This document shows, piece by piece, positions 18,231-26,736 of a stretch of 64,000 nucleotides of DNA. The DNA comes from Betaproteobacteria bacterium (GTDB lineage Bacteria > Pseudomonadota > Gammaproteobacteria > Burkholderiales > UBA6910). Position 1 is the stretch's first letter, and the number at the start of each line of letters is the position of its first letter. A program made the position numbers and the translations under genes. The notes beneath the pieces are model-generated. The model was not told the origin of the DNA. It did not search any database and saw only the letters and a list, made by a program, of their open reading frames with translations. Location of the stretch: assembly GCA_016183615.1 (NCBI GenBank), contig JACPEG010000049.1, positions 47,887 through 111,886 of the forward strand. The letters are read 5' to 3'.

Positions 18231-19652
18231 ATGCGGCGAACCATGGGTGAGCGTATGTGGAATGCGGAGAGAAGATTCCGGGGGCTGCTGTTGGCGGGGT
18301 TCGCGTTGTTTGCCGCGTCCTGTGCAGAAGTGCCCCAGAAAAAGGAAGACGCCAGGAAGGAAGACAAGCCGCTGGTGTTTCCGGCCCCGCCGGATGAGGC
18401 CAGGTTCATTTTCGAGCGCTCGATCTACAGCAGTGCGGATATCTTGGAGGCGGACAAGAATGCCGCGCTCCGGCGCGCCTTGACCGGCGAGGCCGAGCGC
18501 GGGGGTGAGGGGGTGGGCAAGCCCTACGGCGTCGCCGTGCGCCGGGGGAAAATCTTTGTGGCCGATTCGGTGGGATCTGCAGTCAAGGTTTTCGATGTTC
18601 CGAGGAAGAAGTTCTCGGTGGTCGGCACCGATGACCCGGGAATCGCCATGCCCCTCGGCCTGGACACCGACGCGGAGGGCAAGCTGTACGTGGTGGACGC
18701 GACCGCCAAGTCGGTGAAGGTGTTTGACGCCAACGGCAAGTTCCTCAGGGCCTTTGGCGGGCAGGCGATGTTCAGCCGGCCGACCGGCGTCGCGGTGAAC
18801 CCCGAGGGCACCCGGGCCTGGGTGGTGGACACCGGCGGAGTGGACAAGCAGGTCGAGCATCGGGTGCGCGTGTTCAACGCCAAGACCGGGGAGCACCTGT
18901 TTGATTTCGGCAAACGCGGCACCGGCCCCGGAGAATTCAACCTCGCGCGGGATATCGTGCTGGCGCCGAACGGTTTGCTCTACGTCGTGGACGGCGCGAA
19001 TTTCCGCATCCAGGTGTTCCAGCAGGACGGGAAATTCGAGCGTGCCTTCGGCAGCGTGGGCCGCAGCCCGGGCCAGTTCGCGCGGCCCCGCGAGATCGCG
19101 GCGGACAAGCAAAGCAATATCTACGTGACCGACGCCGCTTTCGGGAATCTCCAGATATTCAACGAGAAGGGCGAGGTCCTCATGTTCATCGGCACCCGTT
19201 CGGAGGCCGATCAGCCGGCCAAATACCTGCTTCCTGCGGGGATCGCCGTGGATGAAGACGGAAGAATTTATGTCGCGGACCAGTTTTTCCGGCGCATCGA
19301 CATATTCCGTCCTTACAACCGCCCGCCGACACGACCCGGAAATAGCCCGGCGCCGCCGCCGTCCGTCCGCCGGCCACCGCTGAGGCCCTGCACACGCGGG
19401 GCGGCCATTCCTCTTCCGCGCAGCAGGCGTTTAGAGCTTTCTCTGCCGCGGTTCCCTCGAAAACTGCCCGGCGTTTGTCGGAGATTTCCGTTCCGGCGCC
19501 GGCGCAGTCCACACCGTCTTTGCCATCAACCACGCCTGAATACCCGGCATTGCGTCAAGGGGTGGGGTCCGATCTGGCCGGAAAATCAAACCCCGGCGCA
19601 TTGGGCGCCTTCCCGATTCCGAGAATTCACCTTTGCCGGTTCCAACAACTAG
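18231..19652 (+). CDS. NHL-repeat beta-propeller lipoprotein (3' end possibly frameshifted)
   Basis: Exported lipoprotein: the signal segment ends FAASC (Cys near residue 31). Residues about 95-365 contain six NHL-type blades, for example KPYGVAVRRGKIFVADS, GLDTDAEGKLYVVDATAKSV, ARDIVLAPNGLLYVVDGANF and AGIAVDEDGRIYVADQFF. No haem site. NHL propellers of this kind accompany cytochrome filament and porin genes in metal-reducing bacteria; a scaffold or surface-assembly role is inference. After DIFRPYN (about 19320) the frame becomes Arg/Pro-rich, while another frame from about 19346 gives a more natural Ala/Ser/Pro-rich tail, so a frameshift near 19346-19400 is likely. The start may be any of three close ATGs. 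Confidence 0.8.
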   Translation: MRRTMGERMWNAERRFRGLLLAGFALFAASCAEVPQKKEDARKEDKPLVFPAPPDEARFIFERSIYSSADILEADKNAALRRALTGEAERGGEGVGKPYGVAVRRGKIFVADSVGSAVKVFDVPRKKFSVVGTDDPGIAMPLGLDTDAEGKLYVVDATAKSVKVFDANGKFLRAFGGQAMFSRPTGVAVNPEGTRAWVVDTGGVDKQVEHRVRVFNAKTGEHLFDFGKRGTGPGEFNLARDIVLAPNGLLYVVDGANFRIQVFQQDGKFERAFGSVGRSPGQFARPREIAADKQSNIYVTDAAFGNLQIFNEKGEVLMFIGTRSEADQPAKYLLPAGIAVDEDGRIYVADQFFRRIDIFRPYNRPPTRPGNSPAPPPSVRRPPLRPCTRGAAIPLPRSRRLELSLPRFPRKLPGVCRRFPFRRRRSPHRLCHQPRLNTRHCVKGWGPIWPENQTPAHWAPSRFREFTFAGSNN

Positions 19653-19743
19653 GAATCGGCGCCTTGCTATTCCGTATTCCAGAGTCCGGCTGGCCGTGAT
19701 CTTGTTCACAATCCGGGTCGGGAATGCCGGTCCCAAAATCCAC

Positions 19744-19780
19744 GAATAACGTTTATAAACAGTTTATTGTAATTGCATAC
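19744..19780 (+). promoter_or_regulatory. AT-rich promoter candidate for the tetrahaem filament-type gene
   Basis: A locally AT-rich patch (AATAACGTTTATAAACAG and TTTATTGTAATTGCATA) stands out in GC-rich DNA about 140 bases before the gene at 19917; it includes the perfect palindrome GTTTATAAAC. I cannot assign exact hexamers. The gene also has a very strong ribosome site, AAAGGAGA, at about 19902-19910. Confidence 0.35.
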
Positions 19781-19916
19781 CGGGACCGCTACGGCCGCTT
19801 CCCGGGGATTGGCATGGATTGTGCGTAAACCTGGATGGAAGTCGGATTCAGATGCAATAAGCGGTGCGACTTGCCGACATGGGTTGAGAGATTGATTGGT
19901 TAGAAAGGAGATCAAA

Positions 19917-20771
19917 ATGAACGTCCAATTTGCGAAGAAGCCGGTCAGGTCGACGGTCCTCTCGGTCATGGGCGGTATGTTGCTGCTGGCTGCTGCCGGC
20001 CTTGCGAACGCGGGGATTTCAACCACCAAGCATAACCTGGGGAGCGGTGCTCCGGGGGGTAACAACAAGTTCGACGGAACGGCCGAGATCTGCGTGTTCT
20101 GTCACACTCCCCACGCGGCGGCGAGCAACAATCCGCCACTGTGGAACAAGGCCCTGCCCACGGGTTCCTACAACCTCTATGACACGATTAACAGTTCGAC
20201 CATCGACGGTGAAGTCCTGCAGCCGAACGCGGCAGGCAACATGTCGGTGTCGATCGCCTGTCTGTCCTGCCACGACGGCAGCCAGGCCATGAACAACTTC
20301 ATCAACGCACCGGGTTCCGGCGGCTACAATGCGGCCGGCGCCAACATGGCCGGTACCTGGACCTCAGGCTCCGGGACCAACCCGGTCGACGTGACGACCG
20401 GACAGCTGGCCGCGAGGACCGCGACGACCGGTGTGGCCAACCTGGGCTCCGATCTGCGCGATGATCACCCGATCGGCATCCGGTACTGCGGCGGCGGCCC
20501 GACCCAGGCGAGCCCCACGACGGCCTGCACCGACGGCGACTTCTTCGCGCCGAGCAACAGCGTGATCGGCGGCCAGACCGTGTTCTGGGTGGATACGGGC
20601 GGCGCAGGGCGGCAGAAGACCGACCTCATCCTGTACAACCGGACGTTCACGGCCGGCGTCGGGCCCTCGGTCGAATGCGCGAGCTGCCACGATCCGCACA
20701 CCACCACCTCGCTGTTCCTGCGGCTCTCGAACGCCAACAGCGCGCTCTGCCTGACCTGCCACAACAAGTAA
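19917..20771 (+). CDS. Small tetrahaem c-type cytochrome, OmcE-like candidate filament subunit
   Basis: A 284-residue exported cytochrome. Signal peptide residues 1-32 end LANA, so the mature chain begins GISTTKHN. Haem sites are CVFCH, CLSCH, CASCH and CLTCH, the last at the extreme C-terminus. The mature chain has exactly eight His: four in CXXCH and four others (KHN, TPH, DHP, DPH), just enough for four bis-His haems. Two extra Cys (RYCGG, TACTD) might form a disulfide. Size, haem number and spacing resemble Geobacter OmcE, which polymerises into extracellular nanowires. It has its own AT-rich upstream region, a strong Shine-Dalgarno and a terminator, suggesting high expression as a separate unit. 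Polymerisation is inference. Confidence 0.85.
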   Translation: MNVQFAKKPVRSTVLSVMGGMLLLAAAGLANAGISTTKHNLGSGAPGGNNKFDGTAEICVFCHTPHAAASNNPPLWNKALPTGSYNLYDTINSSTIDGEVLQPNAAGNMSVSIACLSCHDGSQAMNNFINAPGSGGYNAAGANMAGTWTSGSGTNPVDVTTGQLAARTATTGVANLGSDLRDDHPIGIRYCGGGPTQASPTTACTDGDFFAPSNSVIGGQTVFWVDTGGAGRQKTDLILYNRTFTAGVGPSVECASCHDPHTTTSLFLRLSNANSALCLTCHNK

Positions 20772-20786
20772 GCACAGGCAGTCCGG

Positions 20787-20821
20787 AAAACGGGGCGGGC
20801 CGAGGTGTCTGCCCCGTTTTT
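20787..20821 (+). terminator. Rho-independent terminator after the tetrahaem gene
   Basis: A 10-bp perfect stem AAAACGGGGC / GCCCCGTTTT with a 14-base loop, ending in a T run of five. It lies 16 bases past the stop codon. It separates the cytochrome gene from the isomerase gene. Confidence 0.82.
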
Positions 20822-20946
20822 CGTTGTGTTGTCCGGCCAGCGCCGGATCCGGCCGGGATGGCGCTGCCGGCGCCCGCAATCGCGGCGGCTTCCCCGGCGG
20901 GCCGGCAAATTGATTGTTATTTACCAGTAAGGATACAATCGGTTCG

Positions 20947-21999
20947 ATGAATTGCACCGTGCACCGACTGCCCGTCGCGGGATTGCGCGGGGTTCCCACG
21001 ATTCTTCTGCTTGCAACGGCTTTTGCGCTGGGCGCGGCTTCGTTGAACGCCGGCGCGGCCGAATCATCCGTGCCGGCTGCAGCGACGCCCGCGGAAGATG
21101 TATTCGCGAAAGTCGGCGCCACCGTGATTTCCGCCCGGGAATTCGACGCCGCCTTCAATGAGGCGGCGCGTCAGAAGTTCTATCACGGCAGGCCGCCGGA
21201 AGCAGAAATAGCTGCCCTGCGCAGGGAGGTCGGCGACCGGCTGATCAACCGCGTTCTGCTCCTCGCAGAGGCCGGGCGAAGGGCGATCAAGCCCGACCAG
21301 GACAAGATCCGGAAAACCATTGCCGCCTATGACCAGCGCTACGGGGCAAGCGAGCAATGGAAGGCCAACCGGGAGAAACTTCTCCCCGGGTTGACCGGGT
21401 ATCTCGAGACCCAGAGCATCATGGAACGACTGGAGGCGGACGTTCGCAATGGCCGGGAGGCCAGCGAGGCCGAGGCCCGTGCCTACTATGATGCTCACAC
21501 GGACCATTTCACGGAACCCGAGCAGAACAAGGTTTCCGTGATTCTCCTGAAGGTGGACCCGTCTTCGCCGCAGGCCGCCTGGGACAAGGCCAAGGAGGAG
21601 GGCGACGCGATCCTGAAGCGGCTGCGTGCGGGCGCGGACTTCGGGGAGCTCGCGCGCATCCACTCCGCCGATGTTTCGGCGACCTCCGGAGGCGACATGG
21701 GCTATCTGCACCGGGGCATGCTTCCCGACAAGGTGCAGGCGGCCGTCGATGTCCTGAAGCCGGGCGATTTTACGGAACCGCTTTTCCTGCTGGACGGCGT
21801 GGCCATCGTGCGCCTCGACGAGCGCAAGGCGGCGAAGCGCCGGGAATATTCAGAGGCGAGAGAAAGGGCATCCGCCCTGTGGAAGCGCGACCGGGCGGAT
21901 GAGGAATGGAAAAAGCTGATCGCCAGGCTCCGATCGTCGGTGACCATCGAGATCGACGAATCCCGCTATCCCGTTGCCGGGGCAGGCGGCGCGAAGTGA
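20947..21999 (+). CDS. Parvulin-type peptidyl-prolyl cis-trans isomerase, exported
   Basis: SurA/PrsA-like periplasmic folding factor of 350 residues. A signal segment (TILLLATAFALGAASLNAGA) is followed by a helical SurA-N-like part (VFAKVGATVISAREFDAAF). The rotamase domain covers about residues 180-285: NKVSVILLKVDPS, LRAGADFGELARIHSADVS, GGDMGYLHRGMLPDKVQ and LKPGDFTEPLFLLDGVAIV. I chose ATG 20947. Such isomerases are regular neighbours of surface multihaem cytochrome genes in Geobacter; a role in folding the beta-barrel or the cytochromes next door is inference. Confidence 0.85.
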   Translation: MNCTVHRLPVAGLRGVPTILLLATAFALGAASLNAGAAESSVPAAATPAEDVFAKVGATVISAREFDAAFNEAARQKFYHGRPPEAEIAALRREVGDRLINRVLLLAEAGRRAIKPDQDKIRKTIAAYDQRYGASEQWKANREKLLPGLTGYLETQSIMERLEADVRNGREASEAEARAYYDAHTDHFTEPEQNKVSVILLKVDPSSPQAAWDKAKEEGDAILKRLRAGADFGELARIHSADVSATSGGDMGYLHRGMLPDKVQAAVDVLKPGDFTEPLFLLDGVAIVRLDERKAAKRREYSEARERASALWKRDRADEEWKKLIARLRSSVTIEIDESRYPVAGAGGAK

Positions 22000-22045
22000 C
22001 AGGGCCGGCGCTTGATCACCCGGGTTCCGGTAGAGCCCTGCGGGG

Positions 22046-24139
22046 TTGGCGAGGAGTGGGGTGGGTGAGCGGAACAGGACTTCTGACCATTGGGTACTGA
22101 AAATTGTCATCGCCTGGACCGCCGTATGGGCGGCGCGCGAGGCGATAGCACAGACCCCAGCGGCGAACCAGGGGCTCAGGCTCGCGTCCAGCATCGAGCT
22201 CGAGTCGCTCTCGTGGCGCGGCATGGCGCGCCGAGGGGCAGGCGACGGCCTGCCAAGCCCGGAGCGCCCTGATCGAGTTGCGGCCCCGGCGCTGCATCTG
22301 GCCCTTGCCCGTGAGCTCGCCGGGGCGGGAGCGCGTGCCCCTGAACCGGGGGCAGCCGATCCGGCACGGGAGTCAGCCAGGCCTGCGGAGCCCGTTCCGT
22401 TGCCGAGGATCGAGGTTGCGCAGGCCGCAGGCCGGCCGGTCGTGTTCCCGATCGAGGGCGATCCCAAGCCGAAACGGGACGACGGGCCAAAATGGGGACT
22501 CGCTCCCGTTACGTTCCGCTGGAGCGGCATCACCTCGCTGGATATGACCCGGCACCTCACCAAGGAGTCGTCGGGTAACCAACGCTTGAGCATGACGACT
22601 CTGAACGGAAGCGCGGCAAGCTACGTGTGGCAGCCCTACATTGCCCAGGTGAACGGGAACCTGGGGCTCACCTACGCCACTTCGGCGACCGAGAGCGACG
22701 ACTCGAAGACTCTGGGACTTCTCGGCGGCGGACGGGTCGCCGTATTTCCGTTCAGCCGCTTTCCGTTCGAGGCCTACTTCGACCGGAACGACAGCCGCGC
22801 GAGCGGCGAGCTGACCAGCTCGAACTACCGTAACACGAGGTTCGGATTGAAGCAGAGTTATCGTACCGAGGCAGGCGATGCGAGCTACGTCGGCGGCATT
22901 GACCGCCACGAGCTTTCCGGGGAGTCGGTGAACGACACCCTGGATGTCGTGCAATTCAACATGAACCAGCGCGCCGTTCTGTTCGAGAGGACCCACACCT
23001 TCTCGGGAACGGCAAACTTCACGCGAAACACACACATCGATCTGCCGCAGGCGAGGTCGTTCAGCCTCGGGGCGGGTCACGGATTCCGTCCCGACGAAGA
23101 CTTTTCCCTGCAGAACGACGCGAGCTTTTCAGGCTCGAGGTTCGCGGATGCCCGGGCCGATGTGTACCAGTTGAGCAGCGTGCTGACCTGGACTCCCCAG
23201 GAAACGCCGCTGGTGGCGACGGGCGCAGCGCGATTTTCCGGGTTCAATGCGGGCGCGGCGGGATCAACGTCCAGGCAGAACGCTTTTACGCTCAGCGGCA
23301 ACGCGAGTTACGCCTACAGCCGCAATCTGAATTTCACGGGCGGCGCCTCGATGACGGCCTTCTCGGACAAGGAAAATGCCACGACCCAGTTTGCCGGGGC
23401 CTCCTACCAGGCGGATCCCCGGGAGGTGGCCGGCTTCACCTATACCCGGGGCGCATCGGCCACGGCCTCGAACCAGACCGGCGAGCTGTCGTCCCAGAAC
23501 GTGGTCGGGAGTCTTAACCACGGGTTGACGAAGTTCTTTCCGGAAATCATCCGCGGCACCCTCAGCCTGACCGGAACGCAGGGGGTGTCGGCCGGGGTGG
23601 GATCGTTCCAGGGCACCATTCCGAACACCCTGACCCATTCGGTATCGGCGGGATGGACCGTTGCCGAGGGAACCTCCCAGACGGCGATCACCAGTACCGC
23701 CACCGACCAGCGCAACTTCGGAGGCAACACCGACAGCTACCAGCTGTTCACCGTGCGGGGGACACGCAATACGTTCCTGACCCGGGTGGCCTCGCTTGCT
23801 GCGACAATTTCGTTCGACGTGGCCCGCAGGCACGCGGAAGTGGACGGCTCGACTTCCACCTCGGTTCTGACCAACGCCCTGGTGAGCTACCAGAACAGCA
23901 GTTTTTTCGGTGTCCCGCGCCTTACGTTCACATCCAACCTGTCCGCCAATCTGCAGAATCTCTCCGTGAGCGCGGCCGAGGCGCCCAACCGCGACAGCGG
24001 CCGCAATGTCTCCTGGGAGAACTTTGCCAGGTACCGGATCGGCAGGACCGATTTTCAGCTTCGCGCGCAGGTAGCAAAATCCGAGGGCGCGAACCTGGGA
24101 ATCATCTTTTTCCGCATGAGCCGGGAACTGGGGAACTAG
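22046..24139 (+). CDS. Outer-membrane beta-barrel protein, candidate porin of the cytochrome conduit
   Basis: About 697 residues. After a poor signal-like N-terminus (VLKIVIAWTAVW then AIAQ) and an Ala/Pro-rich stretch to about residue 140, the rest is made of repeated amphipathic strands rich in alternating aromatic, Thr and Ser residues (for example RFPFEAYFDRNDSRASGELT, TFSGTANFTRN, NLNFTGGASMTAFSD). It ends with a strand (NLGIIFFRMSRELGN), like outer-membrane barrels. No haem site. This fits a large barrel, loosely like the MtrB or Geobacter Omb porins, though I cannot prove homology. The start codon is uncertain (TTG 22046 or a GTG a few codons downstream). Confidence 0.68.
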   Translation: MARSGVGERNRTSDHWVLKIVIAWTAVWAAREAIAQTPAANQGLRLASSIELESLSWRGMARRGAGDGLPSPERPDRVAAPALHLALARELAGAGARAPEPGAADPARESARPAEPVPLPRIEVAQAAGRPVVFPIEGDPKPKRDDGPKWGLAPVTFRWSGITSLDMTRHLTKESSGNQRLSMTTLNGSAASYVWQPYIAQVNGNLGLTYATSATESDDSKTLGLLGGGRVAVFPFSRFPFEAYFDRNDSRASGELTSSNYRNTRFGLKQSYRTEAGDASYVGGIDRHELSGESVNDTLDVVQFNMNQRAVLFERTHTFSGTANFTRNTHIDLPQARSFSLGAGHGFRPDEDFSLQNDASFSGSRFADARADVYQLSSVLTWTPQETPLVATGAARFSGFNAGAAGSTSRQNAFTLSGNASYAYSRNLNFTGGASMTAFSDKENATTQFAGASYQADPREVAGFTYTRGASATASNQTGELSSQNVVGSLNHGLTKFFPEIIRGTLSLTGTQGVSAGVGSFQGTIPNTLTHSVSAGWTVAEGTSQTAITSTATDQRNFGGNTDSYQLFTVRGTRNTFLTRVASLAATISFDVARRHAEVDGSTSTSVLTNALVSYQNSSFFGVPRLTFTSNLSANLQNLSVSAAEAPNRDSGRNVSWENFARYRIGRTDFQLRAQVAKSEGANLGIIFFRMSRELGN

Positions 24140-24175
24140 CGGAGAAATACTTTTTTTTCGAGAGAGCACAACAAT

Positions 24176-24613
24176 ATGCCTGAGCGGTTTTTCAAGGGAA
24201 TCCGCGCGACGGCGCTGGCAGCGGCAGCGGGCATCGCCCTCGCCCTGGCGGTGGCCGGAGCCGACGATGCGCGCGCCGAATACGGCGACGTCGTGATCAA
24301 CAATTTTTCCGACGCGGCCGGAATGCGGCCGGTGGTGTTTCCCCACTGGTTCCATCGCATCCGCTTTCGCTGCAAGGTGTGCCACGCCGACCTGGGCTTC
24401 AAGTTCCAGGCCGGGGGCAACCAGATCAACATGGTGAAGATCATTGACGGCGAGTTCTGCGGCGCCTGCCACAACGGCGAAATCGCCTGGTCCGTGGAAA
24501 ACTGCAACCTGTGCCATTCGGCGAAGCCCGGAACACCGACCCAGGTGCACGAGAGCACGGTGCAGCGGCTGGTGGCGCCCGGCGGGGTCCAGCCCGCGCC
24601 GGCGAGGAAGTAG
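24176..24613 (+). CDS. Trihaem cytochrome c7-like periplasmic protein
   Basis: A 145-residue exported cytochrome: the signal peptide ends ADDARA and the mature chain starts EYGDVVIN. Three haem sites, CKVCH, CGACH and CNLCH, with a HWFHR segment just before haem 1 providing distal His. The FPHWFHRIRFRCKVCH arrangement is typical of small class III/c7-type proteins. A close paralogue lies at 28206. It lies directly after the barrel gene and 9 bases before the pentahaem gene, so it is probably a periplasmic shuttle to the conduit (inference). Confidence 0.85.
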   Translation: MPERFFKGIRATALAAAAGIALALAVAGADDARAEYGDVVINNFSDAAGMRPVVFPHWFHRIRFRCKVCHADLGFKFQAGGNQINMVKIIDGEFCGACHNGEIAWSVENCNLCHSAKPGTPTQVHESTVQRLVAPGGVQPAPARK

Positions 24614-24622
24614 GAGGAAACC

Positions 24623-25813
24623 ATGAGGACACGAATTGCATTGATTGCCGCGCTGGCCGCGGGCCTCGCGAGCGGCGGTGCGTACGCCGCCGACGGAAAG
24701 ACGGTTTTCGGGTCCACCTGCGTGGCCTGTCACGGCAGCGGCATCGCCGGAGCCCCGAAGCTCGGCGACGCGGCCGCGTGGGGACCGCGGATCAAGACGG
24801 GCATCCCGGCGCTTTACAACAGCGCGCTGAACGGCAAGGCGGCGATGCCGGCACGGGGTGGAAACCCGAGCCTGAGCGACGCCGACGTCAAGGCGGCGGT
24901 GGATTACATGGTGGGAAGCGTCGCCGGAGGCGTGCGGCAGCAGGGGGCGGCGGCGCCGGCCAAGCCTGCCGAGGTCCGGCCGGCGGAGAAAAAATCGGCG
25001 CCGGCGACCGCTGCTGACGGAAGATCGGTCTACCACGGGACCTGCTCGGGCTGCCATACGGACGGCAAGGAGGGGTCGCCGGTCCTCGGCGACCGCACGT
25101 TCTGGATTCCCCGCATCAAGGCCGGCAAGGACGCCCTGTATGCGAGCGCGAACAAGGGCAAGGGCAAGATGCCGCCCAGGGGCGGCAACAACGCGCTGTC
25201 CGAGGCGGATCTGAAGGCGGCGGTGGATTACATGGTGCTGCAGGCGATCCAGTCGAGCCAGACTGCAGCGGCGGTGCCGGCGCCGGCAGCGCCGGCGGCC
25301 GAGGCCAACACCTTCAACCGGCTGCTCCGGGCCGCAGGCAAGCGCAACCTTCCGCCCGCGGATGACGGCATCCACGATGCCGCCAACGACGGCACCCACC
25401 TTCTGCAGCCGCCGGCCCAGGCCTTCACGGTGTTTCCCAAGAGTACCGCCGGGAACGGGGTGAACTGGGTGGAGTCGCTCAGCCAGAAGAAGATCGCCCC
25501 GCGCTACGACCGCAAGGATCCCGCTGCGGCTCCGGTCGTGATGGACCTCAATATCGTACGCGAGGTGAAGGGCTCGATGCCGGACGTGGTCTATCCCCAC
25601 AAGCAGCATACCGAGTGGCTGGATTGCTCGAACTGCCACCCGGCCATCTTCATTCCCCAGAAGGGCGCCAACCAGATCAGCATGGCGTCCATCATCCTGG
25701 GGCAGAAGTGCGGAGTGTGCCACGGCAAGGTCGCATTCCCGGTATCCGAGTGCCGGCTGTGCCATTCCAAGAAGAAAGAGACGGCGGTCAGCCAGGCCGG
25801 GACGGGTAAATGA
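24623..25813 (+). CDS. Pentahaem c-type cytochrome fusing two monohaem domains to a trihaem module
   Basis: A 396-residue exported protein. Domain 1 (CVACHGSGIAGAPKLGD) and domain 2 (CSGCHTDGKEGSPVLGD) are class I monohaem domains of cytochrome c5 type, each ending in a Met-containing MPARGG or MPPRGG and AAVDYMV. An Ala/Pro linker leads to a trihaem C-terminal part with CSNCH, CGVCH and CRLCH, preceded by VYPHKQHTEWLD. The C-terminal part is closely similar to the gene at 27637. The fusion would combine Met/His and bis-His haems in one chain. RBS AGGAGG is clear; the stop overlaps the next ATG (ATGA). Confidence 0.85.
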   Translation: MRTRIALIAALAAGLASGGAYAADGKTVFGSTCVACHGSGIAGAPKLGDAAAWGPRIKTGIPALYNSALNGKAAMPARGGNPSLSDADVKAAVDYMVGSVAGGVRQQGAAAPAKPAEVRPAEKKSAPATAADGRSVYHGTCSGCHTDGKEGSPVLGDRTFWIPRIKAGKDALYASANKGKGKMPPRGGNNALSEADLKAAVDYMVLQAIQSSQTAAAVPAPAAPAAEANTFNRLLRAAGKRNLPPADDGIHDAANDGTHLLQPPAQAFTVFPKSTAGNGVNWVESLSQKKIAPRYDRKDPAAAPVVMDLNIVREVKGSMPDVVYPHKQHTEWLDCSNCHPAIFIPQKGANQISMASIILGQKCGVCHGKVAFPVSECRLCHSKKKETAVSQAGTGK

Positions 25814-26727
25814 AACGGCTTCGCGCCGGAATCCTTTTTCTCCTTTCCGCGGCGGGGCTGGCGGGGCCGGCGCAGGCCCAGGCGCCGCGCCCGGGAAACG
25901 CCGAAGCCGCCCCCCGCCCGGCAGCCGAGGAGCGGCGCGAGGCGATCGAGCACAAGTTCACGCTGGCGTTCCGCATGCTCTACCAGTCGCCGGGAGCGCG
26001 CCGGGTGGACGACAGCGGCGATACCGGCGCCAAGGTGCTGCTGGCCCAGGCGCGGGAGCAGTTCGCCGGAGCCCGCCGCGAGCTGGCCGGCGAGGACCCG
26101 TCAACGGCCGATGCGCTGCTTAATAACGCCATCAAGCTGTACGGGCAGGCGGTGCGGATGGTGCCGGATCCGGCCCAGGCGGCCGAAGCGCGGCGCGTGC
26201 GCTACACCCGCGCGCTCGACGAGATCCAGGCCTTCCAGGGTTCCCAGCTGCTGGCGCTGCAGCAGGCGCCGGGAGCAGGGCCGGCGGCGCGCTCTGCGGA
26301 AATGGAGCAGGTCCGGGCGCTGATCCGCCGCGCCCAGGGGCTTGCCGACCAGGACAAGTACGACGAGGCCATCGGCGCGCTGGACAGCGCCCGCGATCTC
26401 ATCGTGTCCTCGGTGGCGAGGCAGCTGGCGTCGAAGACGCTGGTCTACGACCGGAAGTTTTCATCGCCCCAGGCGGAGTTCGAGTTCGAAACCGCACGGT
26501 TCTCGAGCTTCGAGGACCTGGTGCCCATCGCCATGGCCAAGTTCCGGCCGGGGGCGGAAGCGACCCGGGCCATCGGGCAACTGGTGGAACGGGGCCAGCG
26601 CACCCGCGACCTCGGAAGGGAACAGGCCCTGCACGGCGATTATCGGACCGGGATTCAGACGCTGCAGCAGGCGACCGCCCTGCTGCAGCGGGCGCTGGAG
26701 CAGGCGGGCCTGGCGCTGCCCCAATAG
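25810..26727 (+). CDS. Exported helical protein of unknown function (haem-free), copy 1
   Basis: I do not recognise a named family. The 305-residue protein has a signal peptide ending GPAQAQA and then mostly amphipathic helices with TPR-like pairs, for example STADALLNNAIKLYGQAVRM and LADQDKYDEAIGALDSARDL. No CXXCH and no membrane segment after the signal. It overlaps the pentahaem gene by ATGA and is followed by a protein of the same size and layout (26737), including a similar C-terminus of ALLQRALEQAGLALP. Position inside the cytochrome set suggests a periplasmic adaptor or chaperone for cytochromes or haem; that is inference. Confidence 0.65.
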   Translation: MKRLRAGILFLLSAAGLAGPAQAQAPRPGNAEAAPRPAAEERREAIEHKFTLAFRMLYQSPGARRVDDSGDTGAKVLLAQAREQFAGARRELAGEDPSTADALLNNAIKLYGQAVRMVPDPAQAAEARRVRYTRALDEIQAFQGSQLLALQQAPGAGPAARSAEMEQVRALIRRAQGLADQDKYDEAIGALDSARDLIVSSVARQLASKTLVYDRKFSSPQAEFEFETARFSSFEDLVPIAMAKFRPGAEATRAIGQLVERGQRTRDLGREQALHGDYRTGIQTLQQATALLQRALEQAGLALPQ

Positions 26728-26736
26728 GCTGCAATC

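Noticed and set aside
23264..25765. Very long minus-strand reading frame (over 800 codons) opposite the barrel and cytochrome genes
   Set aside because: Plus-strand genes there have signal peptides, CXXCH motifs and overlapping starts and stops. The antisense frame has no recognisable domain and is expected in high-GC DNA. The same holds for 10855-13389 (+) and 30757-33444 (-).
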